In this document: positions 1-8,614 of the stretch, piece by piece
Position numbering within the stretch: position 1 is the first letter of the stretch
How the letters are laid out: the number at the start of each line of letters is the position of its first letter
Assembly (NCBI GenBank): GCA_001314805.1
Contig: LJSY01000001.1
Location: forward strand, 99,912 to 163,911
Source: Rhodobacteraceae bacterium HLUCCO18
Lineage (GTDB): Bacteria; Pseudomonadota; Alphaproteobacteria; Rhodobacterales; Rhodobacteraceae
Direction: 5' to 3'
Length of the DNA stretch: 64,000 bases
The notes under the pieces: generated by a model
Told to the model about the DNA's origin: nothing
Seen by the model: the letters and a program-made list of their open reading frames with translations, nothing else
Databases searched by the model: none
Translations under genes and position numbers: made by a program

Positions 1-1030
1 GGGCGGACAGGTCGTCGGAACTCTGGGCGATGCTCTCGGCGCTCCTGCGGATGGTTTCGGCATTTCGCGCCATCTGTTCGATCACGCGGACGAAGGTATC
101 GACCGTTTCGTTGAAGGAATTGCGCAGCGGCTCGTATTCGGCCTCGAAGGGGGTATCGAGCCTTTGTGTCAGATCGCCGCCGGCCACGGTCTGCAGGGCG
201 ACGGCAAGCCGTTCGACAACACGTTTGCGCCCCTGTTCGATGCGCGCGCGCGCCTCCGCGCCAAGTGCTGCGTCGGCAAGCTGCGATTGCAGGTCGGACA
301 GGTTGCGCGCGATCGTGCCGATTTCATCGCCACGCTCGGTGAAAGGCACAGCCCCGTCGTATCGACCGCTCCGCAGGATGACGATCTCCTCGGCCAGGGC
401 CGTGACCGGGCGCGACACCAGCATGCGCAGGAGGCTGCCGGCGCAATACAGCAGGGCTGCGAGCACCACGGCCGAGATGCCGAGGTTGATGAAAAGCTGC
501 GACTGCGCCGCCGACCGGCTCAGGGCCGAGGTCCACAGGATGGCGATCGCGCCCGTGGACGTGGCGGTGTCGGATCCGGCGAAGGCGGGCACGGCATGCA
601 CGAACCCGTCATCGGAGACCTGCGCCATGCCGGACGTGGCGGCGGTTCGTGCAAGCGCGGCCAGCGTGGCCGCCTCCACGTCGCCCGCCGCGCCCAGTTC
701 CGCGAGTGTTTCACCTTGAGCGTTCACCGCGATGGCGCGCAACGCGGCGCCGTCCGTGGTGGTGAGAACCCGGTCGAGCGCTTCTTCCAGGGCCGCGACA
801 TTGCCGAAGCGCAGCGCGGCCCCGCTGGCCGCTGCCGCCGAGGAGGTCGCCGCCTCGGCCAGTTCACGGATGCCGTTGTCGATGGCCGTGTTCGTGGTGC
901 GGATGTTCAACAAGGACAGAACGGTTGCCACGAGGATCGTCGCCCCGGCCATCAGGACCAGGCATTTCAAGAAAACCGACGCGTTGGTCATGCTGAAGCG
1001 AGTGACGTCCATGGGTGGCATCCGTTCCAT
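1..1030 (-). CDS. Methyl-accepting chemotaxis protein, N-terminal part (cut by window edge)
   Basis: Inner-membrane chemoreceptor. Read on the minus strand, the protein has a first membrane helix near residues 18-40, a periplasmic region of about 115 residues, and a second membrane helix around residues 175-200. A HAMP segment (VSRPVTALAEEI, then ERGDEIGTIARNL) follows, and then a second HAMP-like unit (VAGGDLTQRLDTPFEAEY). The protein leaves the window as the coiled-coil signalling helix begins (ETIRRSAESIAQSSDD), so the methylation and CheA/CheW-binding region is not seen. Two other in-frame ATGs lie just downstream (the last at 1012); 1030 was chosen as the most upstream. It follows the periplasmic sensor gene by 16 bases, so the two are probably cotranscribed and may act together. 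Confidence 0.88.
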   Translation of the reverse strand, partial: MERMPPMDVTRFSMTNASVFLKCLVLMAGATILVATVLSLLNIRTTNTAIDNGIRELAEAATSSAAAASGAALRFGNVAALEEALDRVLTTTDGAALRAIAVNAQGETLAELGAAGDVEAATLAALARTAATSGMAQVSDDGFVHAVPAFAGSDTATSTGAIAILWTSALSRSAAQSQLFINLGISAVVLAALLYCAGSLLRMLVSRPVTALAEEIVILRSGRYDGAVPFTERGDEIGTIARNLSDLQSQLADAALGAEARARIEQGRKRVVERLAVALQTVAGGDLTQRLDTPFEAEYEPLRNSFNETVDTFVRVIEQMARNAETIRRSAESIAQSSDDLSA

Positions 1031-1046
1031 TCTTTCGGGTTTGGGC

Positions 1047-1616
1047 TCAGAGAAGCGCTTCGGCGTCGACGCCCACTGTCATGGCGCCGATCGGCTCCCC
1101 GGTGGCCGGGTCCACGATGGTGAGCGAGATCTGCGCCTGGTAGCGCTGCGTGGACTCGTCCAGTCCCACCTCGCTGAAATGCACCGCGTCGGGGCCGATG
1201 CCATAGGTTTCGGTGAACTTGGCCTCATCGCCCTGCCACATGTCCGATGTTATCGCGGAGGCCGCCACGTTCAGACCGTGAAGGTCCATGATGAAGATCT
1301 CGGTGATGCGTCCGCCGGACGCATCGACGCGGGCGCGCAGGAAGTCGGCGACCGGTCCCTGCACCACGGGGTCGATCGTTGGGGTCGATCCGCTGCCGAT
1401 CTCGGCGCGCCAGGTCAGGTCCAGCGCGTCGATCCGCGCCTGATCAAGCGTGGCATTCTGGACATTCTGATCCTGGATCGCGCCGACGATCTCGGCCGCT
1501 TGCGACCAGCCGAGGATCTCCGTCTCGAGGAAGGCCTGTAGGGCGGAGTCGAATTCACTGGCGGCGGAGGGGGTGGCGGCCATGGTGGCCAGGAGGGCGA
1601 TGGCGGGCAAGCGCAT
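1047..1616 (-). CDS. Secreted PDC/Cache-type sensor-domain protein
   Basis: A 189-residue protein with an N-terminal signal peptide (MRLPAIALLATMAATPSAA, likely cut near ASE). The mature part begins helical and ends in a strand-rich half (TEIFIMDLHGLNVAAS, then ISLTIVDPATGEPIGAM) that looks like a single PDC/Cache fold, the ligand-sensing module of many chemoreceptors. There is no membrane helix after the signal peptide and no output domain. The start at 1616 has an AGAAAGG ribosome site; a longer frame exists upstream but would bury the signal peptide. The chemoreceptor gene follows directly, so a role as its periplasmic ligand-binding partner is likely but inferred. Confidence 0.75.
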   Translation of the reverse strand: MRLPAIALLATMAATPSAASEFDSALQAFLETEILGWSQAAEIVGAIQDQNVQNATLDQARIDALDLTWRAEIGSGSTPTIDPVVQGPVADFLRARVDASGGRITEIFIMDLHGLNVAASAITSDMWQGDEAKFTETYGIGPDAVHFSEVGLDESTQRYQAQISLTIVDPATGEPIGAMTVGVDAEALL

Positions 1617-2006
1617 CCGATGAACCTTTCTTGATACAAAAACGGTGTCGCCCGGGATCGGGCCGCTGCACACTCGCGGCAATTCCTGAAGAATGGGTGA
1701 ACCGGACCCTGCCGCCCGCGGCCCGCATGTCGCGCGTGATGCCCGTGCGAGAAGCCACAGGATACCGTTTTCAAACGCGAAAATTGCAGCTCTCCGCGCA
1801 AGCCCCGCGCCGTCCTTTCGAATTGTCGGTACTATCGCACCAGTGATCCCGCGCTGACGCGGCAGGACCTCGGCCTTCGATCCTCAGACCGCCGGCTCGT
1901 CCGAGCAGCGTCCATCCTGACGGAAACAGGACCGATTGACTTGCATCAACGCGCTTTCTGCCAGCATCGGACACACCCTTGGGGTGAGATCAGGGAGGGA
2001 TTGCGC
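1617..2006. other. Divergent intergenic region
   Basis: About 390 bases between the sensor gene and the ftsH homologue. No open frame here resembles a protein family. It must hold both divergent promoters. The only clear site is the FNR-type box at 1936-1949, listed separately. Confidence 0.6.
1936..1949 (+). promoter_or_regulatory. FNR/FnrL-type box upstream of the ftsH homologue
   Basis: The 14 bases TTGACTTGCATCAA match the FNR-family consensus TTGAT-N4-ATCAA at nine of ten defined positions; a C in the fifth position is common in alphaproteobacterial FnrL sites (family knowledge). The site ends 57 bases before the ATG at 2007, a fitting distance for an activator site at a promoter. It suggests induction of the protease gene at low oxygen. 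Confidence 0.5.
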
Positions 2007-3960
2007 ATGTCCGGGGACAGTGGAAAACCGTCGACCGGCCAGCGGCGCGAGCCGGTCGATCCACGACCAAACGGCCCCAGGAGCGCCCTCGCATGGCTTG
2101 TCCTGACAGCCGTTCTGTTTCTCCTCTTCCCGTTCCTGTTGGCCCGTGACGTCACCGAGGCGACCCCTTACAGCGCCGTGAAGACCATGATCCGTGACGG
2201 TCAGGTCGAAAGCGCCATCCTCGAGGAACACGCGATCATCGTGACCGCGCCCGACGAGACCGGAACGCCGAGGCAGTATCGCGCGGCCCTGCCAAATCTC
2301 GATGATCCCGAACTCCTGCCGCTTCTGGAGGCGCAGGGTATCGAGATCACCGGGCGTGAGCCGCAGGGGATCTCGTTTCTCGGCCTGTTCCTGCCATGGC
2401 TCCTGATCATCGGCGCGATCTTCTGGCTTCAACGGCGCAGCATGGGTCAGCTCGGCGGGCTGGAGGGACGCGGCCTTGGGCGGCTGTTTTCCGGGCGTTT
2501 CTCGGAACCCTCCAGGGGCGACCGGCGTGTCACATTCCGCCATGTCGCGGGCCAGGACGCGGCCAAGCAGGAGGTGACGGAACTGGTGGATTTCCTGCGC
2601 GAGCCCGAACGCTTCCAGAAGGTCGGCGCCGAGGTCCCGCACGGGGTTCTGCTGATGGGCCCGCCGGGCACGGGCAAGACGCTTCTGGCCAGGGCGCTGG
2701 CGGGCGAGGCGGACGTGCCCTTCTTCTCGACCTCCGGGTCGGAATTCGTCGAGGTGTTCGTGGGCGTGGGCGCGGGGCGCGTGCGCAAGATGTTCGAGGC
2801 CGCCCGTGCCGCGGCGCCGTCGGTGATCTTCATCGACGAGCTCGATTCCATCGGCCGGCGTCGCGGCACCGGGCTTGGCGGCGGCAATGACGAGCGGGAG
2901 CAGACGCTGAACCAGATCCTCGCCGAGATGGACGGGTTCGACGAGAAGGAGGCCGTCGTCGTTCTGGCGGCCACGAACCGCCCCGACGTGCTGGACCCCG
3001 CCCTCCTGCGGCCCGGGCGCTTCGACAGGCATGTCACGCTCACCCTGCCCGACAGGGCCGCGCGGCGCGCGATCCTCGACATTCATGCCCGCGCCCTGCC
3101 AATGGCGGACACGTCGGACCTCGACGACATCGCGTCCGGGACGCCCGGCTTTTCCGGCGCGGACCTGAAGAACCTACTCAACGAGGCGGCGATCCAGACG
3201 GCGCGGCGTCACGGCGACCTCATCACCGCCGAAGACCTTGCCGAGGCGCGCGACAAGGTGATGATGGGCACCGTGCGCACGCTCGCCATCCATCCCGAGG
3301 AACGCCACAGGCTGGCCGTGCACGAGGCGGGCCACACCGCTGTCGCCTATTTCACGCCCGAGGCCGATCCGCTCTACAAGGTCACGATCATCCCGCGCGG
3401 CCAGAGCCTCGGCGGCACGCATATGCTGCCCGACAAGGAGCATCACACCCTGCCCGAAAGCTACCTGAGGGCGCAGCTAGCCGTATTGCTGGCGGGGGCG
3501 GGCGGCCGAAAAGCTACTCGCGGGATCGGTCAGTTCCGGGGCCGAGGACGACATCAAGCGCGCCACGCGCCTTGCCCGGTCGATGGTGGCCGGCTGGGGC
3601 ATGTCGGACGCGATCGGCCCGATCGACCTGCGCCAAAGGGAGGAGCACCCGTTCCTCGGCCAGTCCATCGCGCAGCCGCGGGAGTTCTCGGACACGATGG
3701 CGGCCCATGTGGATGCCGAGGTGGCGGAGCTTCTGAAAGAGGCGGAGGACCGCGCCACAGAGATCCTGTCCGACCACGAGCAGGAGCTTGGCAAGCTCGT
3801 CTCGCGTCTCGAGGAACAGGAGACGCTCGGTTTCGAGGAGATCCGCGCAGTGCTGGAGCCGGGCCGGAGCCTGCCGCCCGCGGAACCGGACGGGGACGCG
3901 AAGGTCGACTGGGCCGTTCAGGTGCCGCTTGCGTCCGGCCGGGCGCGCAAGAAGGCCTGA
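2007..3960 (+). pseudogene. ftsH: FtsH-like ATP-dependent zinc metalloprotease, frameshifted near the C-terminus
   Basis: Membrane-anchored AAA+ protease of the FtsH family. Two membrane helices flank a short periplasmic part (about residues 27-47 and 121-141). The AAA domain has Walker A GPPGTGKT (218-225), Walker B VIFIDELD (273-280) and the second region of homology RPGRFDRHV; the zinc motif HEAGH is at 439-443. The start has a strong AGGGAGGG ribosome site. At 3494-3498 a run of five G shifts the frame: removing one G restores the usual LAGRAAEKLLAG and the rest of the protease domain to the TGA at 3958. As read, translation runs on to 4058 with unrelated residues and loses the Asp of GAEDDIKRAT, the third zinc ligand in this family. 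This is a sequencing error or a real inactivating indel. An FNR-type box precedes it, and it is probably an accessory FtsH copy. Confidence 0.85.
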
Positions 3961-3972
3961 CGGCTCGGCTGG

Positions 3973-4569
3973 TCAGTCCTCCCTGTCCGAAGCACGCGGT
4001 CGGTCGGACATGTCATCGAGCCTTTTCCGAAACGCCGCCTCGTCGCCGAAATCCATGAAGGCGGGATAGGTCGAATGGGGCTGCGCCACGCGGCGGGAAT
4101 GCTTGATCGGACACCAGTGGGCCTCGGTCCGGGCCGCGATCTCGCGCACCCAGCCGATCAGGCCGTTGGCATAGCCGCAATACATGCAGTTCAGCTTCTG
4201 CAACCCGTTGAGATAGGCGAGTTGGTGACGGTCGATCACCACGTAATCGCGCCGGGGCACCTTCTCGATGCCGTAGACGGGAAAGCAGACCGCGTGAAAG
4301 AGGGTGACGAAGAGATCCAGAAGAACCAGCGGAAGGATCAGCGCATAGATGAAAGGCGCGGTCAGCACGACGGCAAGCCGTGCGCTTGCAAGGTAGTCCA
4401 GCAACCCGATGCGCGCGGCCTTGTGGCGGGCCACGACATCCTTCTCGAAGACGGCGCGGCGTCGTTCCAGCCGGTAACGAAGCTCGCGACGTTTCTCGCG
4501 CAGCTCTGCCTCGAGGGCTTCCTCGAGATCGCGGATACGATGCACGAGGTCTTCGATACGCGTGGGCAT
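3973..4569 (-). CDS. Conserved membrane protein with YCGYANG motif
   Basis: A 198-residue protein I cannot assign to a named function. It begins with a charged coiled-coil segment (RIRDLEEALEAELREKRREL), followed by one or two membrane segments around residues 75-110 (LAVVLTAPFIYALILPLVLL), then a soluble part with NCMYCGYANGLIGW, whose CxYC pair could bind metal or be redox active, and a third Cys in AHWCPIKH. The start at 4569 was chosen over a longer frame because of the GGAGAC ribosome site and because upstream residues look non-coding. It is convergent with the ftsH homologue, ending 13 bases from it. Confidence 0.65.
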   Translation of the reverse strand: MPTRIEDLVHRIRDLEEALEAELREKRRELRYRLERRRAVFEKDVVARHKAARIGLLDYLASARLAVVLTAPFIYALILPLVLLDLFVTLFHAVCFPVYGIEKVPRRDYVVIDRHQLAYLNGLQKLNCMYCGYANGLIGWVREIAARTEAHWCPIKHSRRVAQPHSTYPAFMDFGDEAAFRKRLDDMSDRPRASDRED

Positions 4570-4873
4570 GTCGGTCTCCGGTCGGTTCTGCGCGTCGTGA
4601 CGGGATTGCAGGCCGTGCGTTGCGGCAGCGCCCCACGCCGTCGCCGCGGCTTTGTCAGAAAATGCTACGATGAATTGGCCTTCGGGGCCAGCAACCAGGG
4701 GCGCCCTTGCCGGGGCGAGCGACGGCGAGCAAAGGTTGCCCTGCGACCGAGTTGATCCCGACGGATATCTCCACGATAGTTTCGGTGCCGGACCGAAGGC
4801 TTCTGCACGCGCCCTGCGCACAAGGGGCCTGCCACGCGCCAGATCATTCCCCCGCGCCGCATCCAGAGGTGCC

Positions 4874-5911
4874 ATGCCATTCCGAGGACCGTTCTTGTCG
4901 ATGATGCTTCTGGCGGCCGCGGCCCTCGCGTCGCCGCCTGCTCCCGTCAGAGCCGAGGACGGTCTCGCGCCCCGTGGCGTGCCCTACCTGACGAACCGCA
5001 ATCGCACCGGCGAGAGCGACCCCGCTTTCGTCTACGGCGATGCACGGGGCACGCTGGAGGCCGGATATTGCGACATCACCGAGGAGCGATTCGACCTGCT
5101 GGCGACGGTTGCCGAGGCAGCGCCCTTCCGGATCCCCGACGGGGTCCTGCAGGTTGAGAATGTACGCCCCGCGCCGATCGAAGACGTGCTGTCGTCGCTC
5201 GGGACAGGCGAGGGCGAGGCCGCCCCGGTGCTGTACATCCACGGGTTCTACCTCGATTTCGACAGGGGCTGCATCCGGGCCACGGAACTCCAGGAAAGCG
5301 CCGGTCTCGAGGGGCGCTTCCTGTGGTTCAGCTGGCCCTCGGACGGGAGCCTGTTCAACTACACCCATGACGAGGCCGATCTCTCCTGGAGCGTGCCGGA
5401 CCTGACCGAGATCATCCTGACGCTCGTGGATCGCTTCGGCGCGGGCCGGGTCAGCCTCGCGGGTCACAGCCTCGGCGCGCGCGGCTTGGTTCTGGCGATC
5501 CAGGACATCGCCGCGCGCCACCCCGACGTGGAGCTCGGCGATGTGGTCCTTCTGGCACCCGACATGGATTTCGACATCTTCGCCCGGCTCCTGCCGCGCA
5601 TCCGCCCCGTCGTGCGCAGCATCACCATTTACGTCGCGGACACCGACCAGCCGCTTGCCCTGTCCGAAACCGTGCACGGCTACCCGCGGCTTGGCCAGAC
5701 CGGCAACGACGTGACGCGCCTCGAAGGTGTCGAGGTGATCGATCTGAGCGATCTGGAGGTCCGCAGCCCCATGGGGCATCTCTACCACGTTTACAACCCG
5801 GAGGTGGGCGCGGACATGGGCCAGCTGCTGAATGAGGGGCTGGCGCCTGCATCACGGCGGAACGTGGTGCAGGCGGGGCCGAACCTGTGGCGGCTGCTGC
5901 GCGCGGAGTGA
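4874..5911 (+). CDS. Secreted alpha/beta hydrolase, DUF900-like
   Basis: A 345-residue protein with a signal peptide (SMMLLAAAALASPPAPVRA). The core has an early strand-loop with LYIHGFYLDFDRG, the nucleophile elbow LAGHSLGARGL with Ser199, and a later acid/His region (HLYHVYNPEV). Layout and the GHSLGARGL motif fit the DUF900 family of alpha/beta hydrolases, probably an esterase acting outside the cytoplasm; the substrate is not known. The ATG at 4874 has AGAGGT seven bases upstream and puts the signal peptide at the N-terminus; a longer in-frame extension does not. Confidence 0.78.
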   Translation: MPFRGPFLSMMLLAAAALASPPAPVRAEDGLAPRGVPYLTNRNRTGESDPAFVYGDARGTLEAGYCDITEERFDLLATVAEAAPFRIPDGVLQVENVRPAPIEDVLSSLGTGEGEAAPVLYIHGFYLDFDRGCIRATELQESAGLEGRFLWFSWPSDGSLFNYTHDEADLSWSVPDLTEIILTLVDRFGAGRVSLAGHSLGARGLVLAIQDIAARHPDVELGDVVLLAPDMDFDIFARLLPRIRPVVRSITIYVADTDQPLALSETVHGYPRLGQTGNDVTRLEGVEVIDLSDLEVRSPMGHLYHVYNPEVGADMGQLLNEGLAPASRRNVVQAGPNLWRLLRAE

Positions 5912-5941
5912 TGCGCGACGCGATCGGGTGGGCGGACCGCG

Positions 5942-5986
5942 ATGACGGGCGTCGCCCCGGCGCCCTGCCCTGTCGGGCTCCGTCAT
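5942..5986. terminator. Possible bidirectional terminator hairpin
   Basis: ATGACGG at 5942-5948 pairs with CCGTCAT at 5980-5986, enclosing a GC-rich interior that can pair further. It sits between two convergent genes. No T-run is present, so this is a weak call. Confidence 0.35.
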
Positions 5987-5990
5987 GGCG

Positions 5991-6668
5991 TCAGAGAACG
6001 ACCCTGACCGCCTCCCGAAGTTCCGCGTGGAGTATCCAGCTGCCCGGATCGGTCTCGCTGCGCGCCTCTCCCCGGTATCCCAGGAGCGACGTGCCGTCGG
6101 GATCGCCGGCACCGCCGTTTTCCACCGGCACGATCGAGAGGTAATCCGCGATAAGCAGCCCGGCCGCCGCGAAGGACCTGTTGGCCGACGACCGCGACTT
6201 GTAGCCCGCCGAATTGGCCATGCGTAGTTCGGTCAGCCCGTCTTCGCCCGCCAGCGAAAGCGCCGTCAGCATCGCGCGCTGCGGCGCGGACAGCGTGACC
6301 TGCCGTATCGCTTCGACATATTCCTCGACACTGGGCACCGAGACGCCCGAGGACGCATCGAGGCGGCGTTCGTCGGTCCGCGAGGTTTCGCGCGCGTCGA
6401 TGAGGTCATGGAGCGCCGCGATCGCGGCCTCCTCCGTCGCGCCGGTGGCCTCGGCGATCATGCCGCGCGCCTTGGTCGGCGGTTTCGGGAAGGCCCGTGC
6501 CACGTATTCCCCCGCAAGGCGGCCCGACTTGACCTGGTAGCGGCCATGCTCGCCCACGAGGATCGCGATGGGCGTGTCGGGGTTGCGGTCCTTGGTCTTC
6601 TTCTTCGCCATCCCCTTGAAAAGGTCATTGCCCGCATTCTGTCTGCTTACTGCTGTGGAACGTGTCAT
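5991..6668 (-). CDS. Hypothetical protein with winged-helix-like C-terminal region
   Basis: A 225-residue protein I do not recognise. A Lys-rich stretch (MAKKKTKDRN) is followed by a small beta segment (IAILVGEHGRYQVKSG). A helical region around residues 125-175 (LTELRMANSAGYKSRSSAN, then FAAAGLLIADYL) reads like a helix-turn-helix followed by a strand-rich end. The start at 6668 is supported by AGGAGAGG seven bases upstream; an internal ATG at 6611 has no well-spaced site. It follows the desaturase gene by 28 bases on the same strand and may share its transcript. Confidence 0.6.
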   Translation of the reverse strand: MTRSTAVSRQNAGNDLFKGMAKKKTKDRNPDTPIAILVGEHGRYQVKSGRLAGEYVARAFPKPPTKARGMIAEATGATEEAAIAALHDLIDARETSRTDERRLDASSGVSVPSVEEYVEAIRQVTLSAPQRAMLTALSLAGEDGLTELRMANSAGYKSRSSANRSFAAAGLLIADYLSIVPVENGGAGDPDGTSLLGYRGEARSETDPGSWILHAELREAVRVVL

Positions 6669-6696
6669 AGGCTATCCTCTCCTGAGGTGGGAAATG

Positions 6697-7767
6697 TCAT
6701 GTTTGGGCCGGTCCGGTCGATATCCGCTGGCGCCGCGCCTCCCGAAAGGACACGAGCCTGCGGTCCCGTTCGCACCAGAGCGCGAGCCGGGCGCAGCCAA
6801 GGCTTTCGCGCAGGCCGATCCGGTGAACGCCTGACAGCGCCGGGTGGTCCCGCAGAACCTCGGGCAGCCGATAGAACGGGATCCGGCTGGCAAGGTGGTG
6901 AACATGGTGCACGCCGATATTGGCGGTGATCCATCGCAGGACGGGCGGCAGGACGTAATGCGACGAGCCATGCAGCGCGGCCTCCTGCACCGACCATGCG
7001 CCGTTGCCGTCCCATGACGTGTCCTCGAACTGGTGTTGGACATAGAACAGCCACATGCCCACCGAGGCCGCGAGCAGCATCATCGGAAGGTAGACGAACA
7101 CAAGCACCGGGAGACCGCCCAGAATGACCAGCGTCCCGAGCAGGACAAGCAGCGCGGCATCCGTCGCAAGCGCGCTGACCCAGAAGCGTGCGCCCGATTT
7201 CATCTGACCGACCGGTAGCCGGCTCTGGATGAAGAAGCTGTAGACGGGCGCGACCCCGAAGAGCACCACGGGGTGGCGCAGCAAACGGTACAGGATGCGG
7301 CCCATCGGTGGCTTGGCCTTGTATTCCGCCACGGTCATCGTCGGAATGTCGCCGACGCCGCGCTGGTCGAGATTGCCGGTGGTGGCATGATGCGTCGCAT
7401 GGTTGCGCCGCCACACGTCATAGGGCGTGAGCGTCGCGATCCCGATGACGCGCCCGACCCAGTCGTTCACGCGACGGCTGCGGAAGAACGCGCCATGGCC
7501 GCAATCGTGCTGGATCATGAAGAGGCGGACGACGAAGGCCGCGTTCGCCAGCGACAGCGCGACCGAAAGCCACGGGCTGATGGCAAGGGCGGCCCAGGAC
7601 AGGGCGAAAAGCGCGATGAAGGGAAAGACCGTCACGGCCAGTTCGAACAGGCTGCGCGCCGGTATCGGGCTGCGATAGGCGGCGAGACGCCGTGTCCATG
7701 CGGTCGCCGCTTCGGGCGATGTGTCGGGGGTGTGGATGTCGGATGTCCGGATGTCTGGATCGGTCAT
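6697..7767 (-). CDS. Membrane fatty acid desaturase
   Basis: A 356-residue integral membrane di-iron enzyme of the fatty acid desaturase superfamily. All three histidine boxes are present: HDCGHGAFF near residue 88, HATHHATTG near 123, and HHVHHLASRIPFYRLPE near 294. Hydrophobic hairpins lie between them (IALFALSWAALAISPWLSV and LLVLLGTLVILGG). The enzyme would introduce a double bond into membrane acyl chains using oxygen and reduced carrier. It lies directly downstream of a cold-shock gene on the same strand, a context that suits a role in adjusting membrane fluidity at low temperature (inference). No electron-donor domain is fused. Confidence 0.88.
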   Translation of the reverse strand: MTDPDIRTSDIHTPDTSPEAATAWTRRLAAYRSPIPARSLFELAVTVFPFIALFALSWAALAISPWLSVALSLANAAFVVRLFMIQHDCGHGAFFRSRRVNDWVGRVIGIATLTPYDVWRRNHATHHATTGNLDQRGVGDIPTMTVAEYKAKPPMGRILYRLLRHPVVLFGVAPVYSFFIQSRLPVGQMKSGARFWVSALATDAALLVLLGTLVILGGLPVLVFVYLPMMLLAASVGMWLFYVQHQFEDTSWDGNGAWSVQEAALHGSSHYVLPPVLRWITANIGVHHVHHLASRIPFYRLPEVLRDHPALSGVHRIGLRESLGCARLALWCERDRRLVSFREARRQRISTGPAQT

Positions 7768-7789
7768 GCGCGGCGCCTGATGGCCTGTT

Positions 7790-7815
7790 GCCGGGCGCCC
7801 GTCGGGACGCCCGGC
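7790..7815 (-). terminator. GC-rich hairpin between cold-shock and desaturase genes
   Basis: GCCGGGCG at 7790-7797 pairs exactly with CGCCCGGC at 7808-7815. It lies ten bases after the cold-shock stop codon and before the desaturase start. There is no T-run, so it may partly terminate transcription or protect the short cold-shock mRNA end. Confidence 0.5.
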
Positions 7816-7824
7816 ATCAGTGGC

Positions 7825-8031
7825 TCAGGCCAGCGCCAGTTCGATTGCGCTTTCGCGTCCATCGCGGCCGGCTTCGACCTCGTAGGTGACCTTCTGGTCA
7901 TCGGCGAGGCCGGTCAGTCCGGCACGCTCGACGGCGGAGATGTGGACGAACACGTCCTTGCCCCCGTTCGCGGGTTGAATGAAGCCAAAACCTTTGGAGG
8001 CGTTGAACCATTTCACGGTGCCATTGGCCAT
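7825..8031 (-). CDS. cspA: Cold-shock protein, CspA family
   Basis: A 68-residue single cold-shock domain with the RNA-binding motifs KGFGFIQP (RNP1) and DVFVHISAVE (RNP2) and the usual opening GTVKWFNASKG. It would act as an RNA chaperone in the cytoplasm. An AGGAGA ribosome site precedes the ATG. The leader upstream can fold into a stem (8055-8076) and carries a tiny frame (8086-8163), which suggests control at the mRNA level, as is known for cspA genes elsewhere. Confidence 0.95.
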   Translation of the reverse strand: MANGTVKWFNASKGFGFIQPANGGKDVFVHISAVERAGLTGLADDQKVTYEVEAGRDGRESAIELALA

Positions 8032-8054
8032 ATCCGTGTTCTCCTGTTCAGGAT

Positions 8055-8076
8055 GCTGCCCGCAGAATGCGGCAGC
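8055..8076 (-). promoter_or_regulatory. Stem-loop in the cspA 5' leader
   Basis: GCTGC (8055-8059) pairs with GCAGC (8072-8076) and CGCA (8061-8064) with TGCG (8068-8071), giving nine pairs with one bulged base and a GAA loop. It sits 24 bases upstream of the cspA start, close to the ribosome site, where it could affect translation. Confidence 0.45.
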
Positions 8077-8085
8077 CCGGCTTAG

Positions 8086-8163
8086 TCAGTCCAAGTCGAT
8101 CAACTGAGAGCCGGATGAACGGAAGCAGTGGTTCGAAGAGAAAAACAATCGCCCTTGGTACAT
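8086..8163 (-). CDS. Possible 25-residue leader peptide upstream of cspA
   Basis: A short frame (begins MYQGRLFFSSNHC, ends SQLIDLD) lies in the presumed leader of the cold-shock gene, ending 54 bases before its ATG. A weak AAGAAG stands before the start. The surrounding bases are A/T-richer than the rest of the window, as in structured cold-shock leaders. Whether it is translated cannot be told from sequence alone; the stretch could equally be only an RNA element. Confidence 0.3.
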   Translation of the reverse strand: MYQGRLFFSSNHCFRSSGSQLIDLD

Positions 8164-8614
8164 GGGCTTCTTTTTAGCTCTGCACAAGGGCTCATGGCGC
8201 GGAACTGCGCCGCGTGCGCCTTGGAGAATGCGAATTCGCGGCCGCCCCGCCCCCGGATCGCCGCGCACCGCCAGCGGCCCGCTTCCGGCGCGCACCAAGT
8301 CACCACGGGAAGACAGCACGGGAAGACACTACAGGCGCAAGTCGGCTCCGCAGCTGTCGCGGCGAAGCCGTCAAGTGTCCCGTCATTCGAGCGGCCGCTG
8401 CGCACGACGCCCGTCCACCGGAAGCATGATGTGGGCATAAGGTGTATCCGGATGGCTCCGTTGCACATATCGTTTGACGGCCGGGGTTCCCTTGCCCAGG
8501 ACGGACCCATCCCACGGCTTCCGTGACAGGGATGCCGAAAGCGGTGTCGCCGTTCAAAACGGCGAGGCGCTCCGTGTCCGGTGAAAGGGCGCAATCGAGA
8601 GGCGGTGCTTGTGC
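8164..8614. other. Intergenic region between cspA leader and hutC
   Basis: About 450 bases with no convincing gene. Open frames crossing it on both strands have low-complexity, Arg/Ser/Pro-rich translations with no family resemblance. The cspA promoter should lie at its left edge. A short tandem repeat occurs at 8304-8328. Confidence 0.5.
8304..8328. repeat. Two-copy 13-base tandem repeat
   Basis: CACGGGAAGACA occurs at 8304-8315 and again at 8317-8328, separated by one G. Two copies only; no function is evident. Confidence 0.6.

Noticed and set aside
8304..8328. Start of a CRISPR-like or satellite array
   Set aside because: Only two copies of a 13-base unit, with no spacers and no further copies.
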